DNA from: JAGQTE01 sp964648005
GTDB taxonomy: Bacteria; Actinomycetota; Acidimicrobiia; Acidimicrobiales; Acidimicrobilacustridaceae
Direction of reading: 5' to 3'
DNA length: 11,740 nucleotides
NCBI GenBank assembly: GCA_964648005.1
Contig: CAZYKR010000133.1
Coordinates: 1-11,740 of the forward strand
In this document: in pieces, positions 6,058 to 11,740 of the stretch
Layout of the letters: each line of letters starts with the position of its first letter
Numbering within the stretch: position 1 is the first letter of the stretch
Made by a program: the position numbers and the translations under genes
Notes under the pieces: generated by a model
Told to the model about the DNA's origin: nothing
Database searches by the model: none
What the model saw: the letters and a program-made list of their open reading frames with translations, nothing else

Positions 6058-8253
6058 TCACCCGGAACGGATGACCGCTGCGCCACGGTCCAGCAGACCG
6101 ACGCGCCGAGCCTGTGCCACGGCCTCGCTGCGAGAGGACACACCCAGCTTGCGATAGATGGCCACGGCGTGGGTCTTGGTGGTGTTGCGGCTCACGAACA
6201 GCTGGTCCGCGATCTCCTGCAGCGACAGATGGGTCGCCAGCAGCGGCAGGAGGCGCTGCTCCGCCACAGTGAGTCGGGGACGATGGACGGCGTCCTCGGC
6301 CTGGGCCAGGGCCGCCGACACCGACGCCAGCTCTGCGACGTAGGCGACCGATGCCGGTTCGCCGGCGAGAGCCGCCTCCGCCACCGCCAGGTGCCGCCGT
6401 GCCCGTGCTGGCTCGTCGACGAGGAGCCAGCCGCGCGCCAGCGCCGCGTTGCCGACGAGCGCGAAGCGGCCCACGGCGAGCCCGGCACGGTCGAGCAGCG
6501 CGCTCGCCGTCTCGAGCGCGTCGATCGCGTCGTCGCGCCGGCCGTCCCGTGCCGCCACCATGCCGGCGATGGCCAACGGGTTCCCCGCCAGCACCATGGC
6601 CTCCAGTCGCTCGTCTCGCACGATCCGCGTGATAGCGATCCCGTGGCGGCGCGCCGCATCCAGGTCGCCGCGCGCCAGGCACAGGGTCGCCAGGTGGGCG
6701 TGCGCCGCTGCCGCGAAGGCGGGCACCGGCCCGAGCAACTCGACCACCGACTCGAGGTCAGCCACCGCGCCGGCGTCGTCGCCGACGTGCACGCGCGCCG
6801 AGCCGCGGTTGGCCACCGCCAGCGCCCAGGGCAGCGAACCGGCGGGCAACCCGGCCACGGCCACCTCGGCGTCGTCGAGGACCCGGGCGATGCCGTCGGC
6901 GCCTCGCACCGCCCGGACGAGAGCCAACGCCGGCGACCCGGCCACGTCGGGATCGATCGCCACCGCTCGCGCCAAGGCCCGGTCCAGGGCGTCGGGGTCG
7001 AACGTGCCGATGGCGACCCACGCCGACGCCAACGCCGCGTCGGCCTGACGTTCGGCCGCCCATGGCCCGAGCTGGTCCAACCACCGCTCGACCAGCGCCG
7101 CGCGGCCGTGCAGCGCCGCTGACGGCGCCTGGGCCAGGATCCGCGCTGCGGCGTCGGCCTCGTCGCCGGCGGCGATGAGCTGGGTGATGACGCCGTCGAT
7201 GTCGCCAGCCGCGTCGAGCAGCGCCGCGGCGCGGCGGTGCAGCGCCACCCACTCAGCTCGCCCTCGCAGCGCCAACCGATCGCGCAGCAGGTCGGCGAAG
7301 AGGTGGTGGTAGCGGTAGCGCCGCCGCTCGTCGTCGAGCGGCACCAGCAACAGGTTGCCCGAGTCCTCCAGGGCCCGAAGCTGCTGGGACGAGTCGTGGC
7401 GATCCAGCAGCGCGTCCAGCACGTCTGCGTCGAGCACGTCGAGGACGGACGAGCGTTCGAGGAAGGCCACCACGTCGTCGTCGAGCACGTCGAGCACCTC
7501 ATCCACGAGGTAGTCGGCCACCAGCCGGTCGCGTCCCGACAACAGGGCGTCGCCACCACGCTCGGCCAGCCGGAGCCCCGCCAGGTGCAACCCGGCCGGC
7601 CAGCCCTCGGTCCGTGCGACGAGGGCATCGACGGCACCGTCGTCGAGCGTCACGGCGGCCAAGCCGGCAAGGACGGCGCGCGCCTCGCTCGGCCCCATCG
7701 CCAAGTCGTCGGGCCCGACCTCGACGACTTCGCCCGAGAGCCGTCGTCGTGGCACGCCCACCCCGCGGATCGTGCGACCGGCGAGCACCACCGTGCACGC
7801 CGGACCGGCGTGGCCGATCAGGGCGTCGATGCAGGCCATCGCCGTGCTCTGTCGCACCACCTGGACGTCGTCGAGGACGAGCACCAGCGGCGGTGCCCCC
7901 CGCAGCAGCGATCCCAGCGCCGGCACGATCTCGTCGAGCGGTGCGCGGCCGACGCCCTCGACGATGGCCTCGACGTCAGGTGGGATGGCGACGACATCGG
8001 CCAGCGCCGCCGCGACGTGCCGGACCAGGTGCACGGGATCGTCGTCGGCGCGCGAGAGCGGCACCCAGGCGAACGGTCGCGGGTCGGCCACGGCCCACAG
8101 TTCGATCGTCGTCGACTTGCCGTACCCGGCCGGAGCGGCGAGCACGACCAGTCCCCCGTCGACGGCCGAGAGCTGCCTGACCAGCGCGTCACGCTCGATG
8201 ACACCGGCCCGCGTCCCCGACCCGCCCGGCACCACACCGCTGGTCACCGCCAT
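6058..8253 (-). CDS. LAL/MalT-type ATP-dependent LuxR-family transcriptional regulator
   Basis: 731 residues. The N-terminal STAND-type ATPase has a Walker A A-P-A-G-Y-G-K-S-T (about 40-48) and a Walker B L-V-L-V-L-D-D (123-129). The MalT-family signature Y-R-Y-H-H-L-F-A-D-L-L lies near residue 315. A long Ala-rich helical-repeat region (about 330-640) is the expected inducer- or partner-sensing part. The C-terminus (about 658-720) is a LuxR/GerE helix-turn-helix, L-S-L-Q-E-I-A-D-Q-L-F-V-S-R-N-T-T-K-T-H-containing, with the conserved Y-R-K-L-G-V. It should bind DNA after ATP- and ligand-dependent assembly. At 731 residues it is shorter than MalT (about 900) and most LAL proteins, mainly in the repeat region. 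It is divergent from the arylsulfatase across 105 bp and is followed by the LURP-one gene. The signal cannot be told from sequence. Confidence 0.92.
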   Translation of the reverse strand: MAVTSGVVPGGSGTRAGVIERDALVRQLSAVDGGLVVLAAPAGYGKSTTIELWAVADPRPFAWVPLSRADDDPVHLVRHVAAALADVVAIPPDVEAIVEGVGRAPLDEIVPALGSLLRGAPPLVLVLDDVQVVRQSTAMACIDALIGHAGPACTVVLAGRTIRGVGVPRRRLSGEVVEVGPDDLAMGPSEARAVLAGLAAVTLDDGAVDALVARTEGWPAGLHLAGLRLAERGGDALLSGRDRLVADYLVDEVLDVLDDDVVAFLERSSVLDVLDADVLDALLDRHDSSQQLRALEDSGNLLLVPLDDERRRYRYHHLFADLLRDRLALRGRAEWVALHRRAAALLDAAGDIDGVITQLIAAGDEADAAARILAQAPSAALHGRAALVERWLDQLGPWAAERQADAALASAWVAIGTFDPDALDRALARAVAIDPDVAGSPALALVRAVRGADGIARVLDDAEVAVAGLPAGSLPWALAVANRGSARVHVGDDAGAVADLESVVELLGPVPAFAAAAHAHLATLCLARGDLDAARRHGIAITRIVRDERLEAMVLAGNPLAIAGMVAARDGRRDDAIDALETASALLDRAGLAVGRFALVGNAALARGWLLVDEPARARRHLAVAEAALAGEPASVAYVAELASVSAALAQAEDAVHRPRLTVAEQRLLPLLATHLSLQEIADQLFVSRNTTKTHAVAIYRKLGVSSRSEAVAQARRVGLLDRGAAVIRSG

Positions 8254-8261
8254 GGCCGCAA

Positions 8262-8267
8262 ACCCTA
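8262..8267 (-). promoter_or_regulatory. Possible -10 box of the regulator gene
   Basis: TAGGGT on the minus strand fits TAnnnT and lies eight bases before the ATG at 8253. Transcription would then start within one or two bases of the start codon, consistent with a leaderless mRNA, which is common in actinobacteria and would explain the lack of a well-placed ribosome binding site. No clear -35 box is visible. Confidence 0.3.
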
Positions 8268-8327
8268 CAGGCGCGCTGCACCGAGTTGATCACCGACGAG
8301 GCGCCACTCATCCGGCCTGGGTGACGA

Positions 8328-8345
8328 CACCGCGGTCCGGCGGTG
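8328..8345. repeat. 6-bp inverted repeat in the regulator/arylsulfatase intergenic region
   Basis: CACCGC (8328-8333) and GCGGTG (8340-8345) flank six bases. The element ends 13 bp before the arylsulfatase ATG. It may be an operator half-site pair or a leader hairpin; in DNA this GC-rich a 6-bp match can arise by chance. Confidence 0.28.
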
Positions 8346-8358
8346 CGACAATCCCGCG

Positions 8359-10710
8359 ATGGCCACCAGCTTCTCCGGCAAGATCTCCCTCGACGTGCGC
8401 GACAGCGAGCCCGACTGGGCGCCGTTCCTCGCCCCGAAGGCCGCCGAAGGTGCGCCGAACGTGCTGATGATCGTCTGGGACGACCTGGGCTTCGCCACGA
8501 TGGACACCTACGGCGGCCCGGTGCAGTGCCCGAACATGGCGCGCATCGCCGAGCGAGGAGTCACCTTCGCCAACTTCCACACGACGGCGCTGTGCTCCCC
8601 CACCCGGGCATCGCTGTTGACGGGCCGCAACGCCACGACCAACGGCATGGCGACGATCGCCGAGTTCGCCTCGGGCTTCCCGGGGATCTCGACCCGGATC
8701 CCGTTCGAGTCGGGCTTCATCTCCGAGGTGCTCCATGAGCAGGGCTACAACACCTACTGCGTCGGCAAGTGGCACCTGACGCCGGGTGAGGAGTGCAACC
8801 TCGCCGCCTACAAGGGCCGCTGGCCGCTGGGGCGGGGTTTCGAGCGCTTCTACGGCTGGTTGGGCGGCGAGACCAACTGCTTCTATCCCGACCTGGTCCA
8901 TGACAACCACCAGATCGAGCCGCCGGCGCGGCCCGAGGACGGCTACCACCTCGCCGACGATCTGGCGGACACGGCGATCTCCTTCATCCGCGACGCCAAG
9001 GTCATCGATCCCGACAAGCCGTTCTTCATGTACCTGGCGCCCCAGGCCGGGCATGCGCCGCACCTCGTGCCGCTCGAATGGGCCGATCGCTACCGCGGCG
9101 TGTTCGACGACGGCTACGAGGCCATCCGCGAGGGCATCCTCGCCCGCCAGATCGAACTCGGCCTGCTGCCCGCCGACACCGCCCTGTCGACGATCAACCC
9201 GCACGGCGAGCCGGCGCGCACCGGCCCCGACGGGCAGCCGTGGCCGCAGCTCGACACCGTGCGACCGTGGGACACGCTGTCCGACGACGAACGACGGCTG
9301 TTCACCCGCATGGCCGAGGTGTTCGCCGGCTACATCGCCTACCACGACGACCGCATCGGACGGGTGCTCGACCACCTCGAGGCATCGGGCGAGCTCGACA
9401 ACACCATCGTGATCGTCGTGTCCGACAACGGGGCGAGCGGCGAGGGCGGTCCCAACGGCAGCTTCAACGAGTGGCGCTTCTTCAACGGCGTCGCCGACAC
9501 GACCGCCACCACGCTCCCCCACATCGACGAGCTCGGCACCGCGGCGTCGAACAACCACTACAACACCGGCTGGGCATGGGCGCTCGACACGCCGTTCCCC
9601 TACTGGAAGCGCTGGGCCGGTGCCGAGGGCGGCGTCGCCGACATGTGCATCGTGTCGTGGCCGGCGCAGATCCCCGCCGACCCCACGCCGCGCCAGCAGT
9701 ACGTGCACGCCGTGGACGTCGTCCCGACGATCTACGACCTGCTCGGCATCGAACCGCCCGAGGTGCTCAAGGGGTACCCGCAGCACCCGATCGAGGGCGA
9801 GAGCTTCGCCGCCGCTCTCACCGATCCCTCGGCTCCCGGCAAGCAGACGCAGTTCTACGCCATGCTCGGCCAACGGGCGCTCTACCACGACGGCTGGCTG
9901 GCTACCACCGTGCATCCGCCGCTCTCGGGGTGGGGCAACTTCGAGCGCGACGAGTGGGAGCTGTTCCACCTCGAGGTCGACCGCTCGCAGACCACGAACC
10001 TGGCGGCGACCGAGCCGGACCGGCTCGAGATGCTCAAGGGCCTGTGGTTCTACTACGCCGGCCGGTACAACGGCCTGCCGCTCGACGACCGCTCCGCCAT
10101 CGAGCAGGTGCTGGCAGACCGGCCGCACGGCAGCCCCGACCGCGATCAGTACGTCTTCTATCCCCACTGCGCAGACGTGCCCGAGTCGGCGGGTCCGGCG
10201 ATCCAGGGGCGGTCGTACACGATCGCCGCAGGCGTACAGATCGACGACGATCCCGCCGGCGTGCTCTGGGCGGCCGGTGGCATCCCCGGAGGCCACAGTC
10301 TCTATGTCCTCGACGGCGTGCTGCGCTACACGTTCAACTGGATCGGCACCACCCTGCAGGACGTCGTCGCCACCGTCCCGCTGACGAGCGGCGCGCACGT
10401 GTGCGCGGCGGAGTTCGTCGCCGAAGGACCCAGCGCCGACCCGGCGATGCCGGGGACGGCCGGCACGCTGACGCTGTACGTCGATGGCGAAGCCGTCGGA
10501 TCGGCGCCGTTGGTCACCCAACCTGGGTACTTCTGCCTCACCGGCGACGGCATCTGCGTGGGTCGCGACAGTGCGTCGGCGGTGACGCCCACGTATCAGG
10601 CGCCGTTCGCGTTCAGCGGCGGAACGATCGACAAGGTCGTCGTGGACGTCTCCGGCGAGCGCTACCTGGATCACGAGGCGCAGGTGCGCGCCTGGTTCGC
10701 CATCGACTGA
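8359..10710 (+). CDS. Formylglycine-dependent arylsulfatase (mycobacterial AtsA/AtsD-like size)
   Basis: 783 residues. The type I sulfatase site is complete: metal ligands D41-D42 in V-W-D-D-L-G, the formylglycine motif C79-S-P-T-R83, K137-W-H139, H232 in Q-A-G-H, D356-N357 in S-D-N-G, and K417 in Y-W-K-R. Order and spacing agree with the Pseudomonas aeruginosa arylsulfatase site. The enzyme should hydrolyse sulfate esters after Cys79 is converted to formylglycine; no formylglycine-generating enzyme is in the window. A C-terminal beta-rich region (about 610-783) follows the catalytic domain. The total length is close to the roughly 787-residue mycobacterial arylsulfatases, so the extension is not unusual for that subgroup. 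No signal peptide or membrane segment is seen, so it is probably cytoplasmic. No clear ribosome binding site precedes the ATG. It is divergent from the LAL regulator, which may control it. The substrate is unknown. Confidence 0.93.
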   Translation: MATSFSGKISLDVRDSEPDWAPFLAPKAAEGAPNVLMIVWDDLGFATMDTYGGPVQCPNMARIAERGVTFANFHTTALCSPTRASLLTGRNATTNGMATIAEFASGFPGISTRIPFESGFISEVLHEQGYNTYCVGKWHLTPGEECNLAAYKGRWPLGRGFERFYGWLGGETNCFYPDLVHDNHQIEPPARPEDGYHLADDLADTAISFIRDAKVIDPDKPFFMYLAPQAGHAPHLVPLEWADRYRGVFDDGYEAIREGILARQIELGLLPADTALSTINPHGEPARTGPDGQPWPQLDTVRPWDTLSDDERRLFTRMAEVFAGYIAYHDDRIGRVLDHLEASGELDNTIVIVVSDNGASGEGGPNGSFNEWRFFNGVADTTATTLPHIDELGTAASNNHYNTGWAWALDTPFPYWKRWAGAEGGVADMCIVSWPAQIPADPTPRQQYVHAVDVVPTIYDLLGIEPPEVLKGYPQHPIEGESFAAALTDPSAPGKQTQFYAMLGQRALYHDGWLATTVHPPLSGWGNFERDEWELFHLEVDRSQTTNLAATEPDRLEMLKGLWFYYAGRYNGLPLDDRSAIEQVLADRPHGSPDRDQYVFYPHCADVPESAGPAIQGRSYTIAAGVQIDDDPAGVLWAAGGIPGGHSLYVLDGVLRYTFNWIGTTLQDVVATVPLTSGAHVCAAEFVAEGPSADPAMPGTAGTLTLYVDGEAVGSAPLVTQPGYFCLTGDGICVGRDSASAVTPTYQAPFAFSGGTIDKVVVDVSGERYLDHEAQVRAWFAID

Positions 10711-10714
10711 ACGG

Positions 10715-10732
10715 CTCGCCCTCGCCCTCGCC
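10715..10732. repeat. Triple CTCGCC tandem repeat between convergent stop codons
   Basis: Three perfect copies of CTCGCC occupy 18 of the 22 bases separating the arylsulfatase stop (10710) from the kinase-family stop (10733). No hairpin plus T-run terminator is visible at this junction. A short slippage-prone tract is the simplest explanation. Confidence 0.5.
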
Positions 10733-11740
10733 TCACGCGGCGGCGCGGCCGGCAGCCGTGCGAGCGAGCGCGGCGACCGTACCGACGACGCCGCGATGCG
10801 CCGCGCCCGCTGCCGGCGACCGTCCCGGCGCGTGCGTGGGGACCCGCACCCGCACCGCTGCGGGCCAGGACCGGAACTCGAGCGGCGGTTCCAGGCGCAG
10901 GGCCTCGCCGTCCACGCCCGCGGCCACGGGTGCGCCGCTGTCGACGGTGAAGGTCGGCGCCGTCCACTCGCGCCAGCCGTCGAAGCGGTCGAGACGCCCG
11001 GTGGCTTCCAGGGCCACGAAGCTGGCGACCTGGGTGTCGCGGGTGATGTGGGCGGCAGCGATGCCGAGCACGCCCTCGACGAGTCGGGCACGGGTGCCGA
11101 ACCCGGTGAGGCTGGTCAGCACGTAGCGGTTGTTGGAGACCTGGATGACCTGGGCGCCGTCGTGGCGGCGGCCGTCCGGCCCGTCGAAGTGCACGTCGAA
11201 CGGCTCGGCGGTGGGACCGAGCAGGTCGGGCAGCATCGTCGTGGTGGTCTGGCGTTTGGCGTCGCGGTAGTCGGGCGACTGGACGATCTCGGCGTACACC
11301 CCGAGCGACACGTTGTTGACGAACACCCGGCCGTTGACCGTGGCGAGGTCGATGCGACGCTCGTACCCCTCGGCGTAGGCGTCGAGGGCGCCGACGACGT
11401 CGTCGCGGTCGAGGCCCAGGTCGAGGGCGAAGTGGTTGCGGGTGCCGGCGGGGATGCAGACGTGGGCCACGTCGTGCTCCGCTGCCACCGACGCCACCAG
11501 CGCCTGGGAGCCGTCGCCGCCGGCCATGCCGATGACATCGGCGCCGCGCGTCACGGCGTCGACGGCGAGCTGGCGGAGATCGTCCCCGGGTCGCAGCACG
11601 ATCGGCTCGATGCCACGTGCCCGACACTCGTGCTCGAGGCGGAAGCGCTCCGCCTTCCCGCCGCCCGAGCGCAGGTTCATGATCAGCACCGGACGGGTGG
11701 CGGCGCCGACGGTCTCACCCTCCGGGCCGGCAGTGGCGGG
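10733..11740 (-). CDS. Diacylglycerol kinase-family lipid kinase (5' end outside window)
   Basis: The frame is open from the right window edge to the TGA at 10733 (335 codons seen). An internal GTG at 11689 and ATG at 11680 are possible starts, but neither has a ribosome binding site and the frame continues through the edge, so the true start is probably outside. The visible part begins with the fold's first strand, V-L-I-M-N-L-R-S-G-G-G-K-A, then the nucleotide-binding motif G-G-D-G-S-Q (11504-11521), the substrate-site motif G-T-R-N-H-F-A near 11430, and the late conserved V-D-G-E near 10905. These define the DAGK/sphingosine-kinase catalytic family (DgkB/YegS/BmrU-like), which phosphorylates lipid hydroxyls with ATP at the membrane. 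Which lipid is used cannot be told. The last 40 residues or so are Ala/Arg/Pro-rich and look disordered. It is convergent with the arylsulfatase, 22 bp apart. Confidence 0.88.
   Translation of the reverse strand, partial: PATAGPEGETVGAATRPVLIMNLRSGGGKAERFRLEHECRARGIEPIVLRPGDDLRQLAVDAVTRGADVIGMAGGDGSQALVASVAAEHDVAHVCIPAGTRNHFALDLGLDRDDVVGALDAYAEGYERRIDLATVNGRVFVNNVSLGVYAEIVQSPDYRDAKRQTTTTMLPDLLGPTAEPFDVHFDGPDGRRHDGAQVIQVSNNRYVLTSLTGFGTRARLVEGVLGIAAAHITRDTQVASFVALEATGRLDRFDGWREWTAPTFTVDSGAPVAAGVDGEALRLEPPLEFRSWPAAVRVRVPTHAPGRSPAAGAAHRGVVGTVAALARTAAGRAAA

Noticed and set aside
5287..7122. A plus-strand open frame of 611 codons across the propeller end, LURP-one and regulator genes
   Set aside because: It runs through three well supported genes, has no recognisable motif and arises from high GC content.
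8308..11091. A minus-strand open frame of 927 codons opposite the arylsulfatase
   Set aside because: The sense frame has every sulfatase active-site residue. The antisense translation is a low-complexity Arg/Val/Gly/Asp mix and overlaps the kinase-family gene in another frame.
1..11740. Search for CRISPR arrays, tRNA/rRNA genes, insertion sequences, attachment sites, phage or toxin-antitoxin genes
   Set aside because: No spaced direct repeats, cloverleaf-like stretches, transposase motifs or terminal inverted repeats were seen, and no non-coding gap exceeds 123 bp.

Overview
The window is chromosomal DNA from a very GC-rich bacterium (by eye about 70 %, with G or C in most third codon positions). 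The gene set suggests a high-GC actinobacterium: a secreted metzincin protease with tandem 'D-x-R-P ... V-D-V-V-G-x-Y' modules, a mycobacterial-size arylsulfatase, a LAL/MalT-type regulator, and GTG starts. An Acidimicrobiia-like host (the Ilumatobacter group) is my best guess from the repeat modules, but this is inference and not a lineage assignment.

Layout. Seven genes fill almost the whole window. Positions 1-2628 (minus) hold a secreted zinc metalloprotease whose C-terminus runs off the left edge. It has a signal peptide, an HExxHxxGxxH site, a fibronectin III domain, two complete modules and a third cut module. At 2752-4296 (minus) is a lipoprotein alpha/beta-hydrolase. Divergent from it at 4371-5498 (plus) is a Tat-exported protein that reads as a seven-bladed Asp-box beta-propeller. 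Convergent with that is a small LURP-one/tubby-like protein at 5509-6021 (minus), directly downstream of a large ATP-binding LuxR-type (LAL/MalT) regulator at 6058-8253 (minus). Divergent from the regulator is a formylglycine-type arylsulfatase at 8359-10710 (plus). The last gene, 10733-11740 (minus), is a diacylglycerol-kinase-family lipid kinase whose start lies outside the window.

How the parts may relate. The left half (protease, lipoprotein hydrolase, Tat propeller) is an envelope/exported set arranged around one 74-bp divergent promoter region. The right half puts a signal-integrating regulator back to back with an arylsulfatase across 105 bp, the classical arrangement for a regulator and its target, with a LURP-one protein probably co-transcribed with the regulator. 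No RNA gene, CRISPR array, insertion sequence, phage gene or toxin-antitoxin module was seen. All non-coding gaps are 123 bp or shorter. I see no clear new multi-gene system. The points most worth checking are the circularly closed propeller with its divergent hydrolase partner, the regulator/LURP-one/sulfatase cluster, and several small inverted repeats at gene boundaries.
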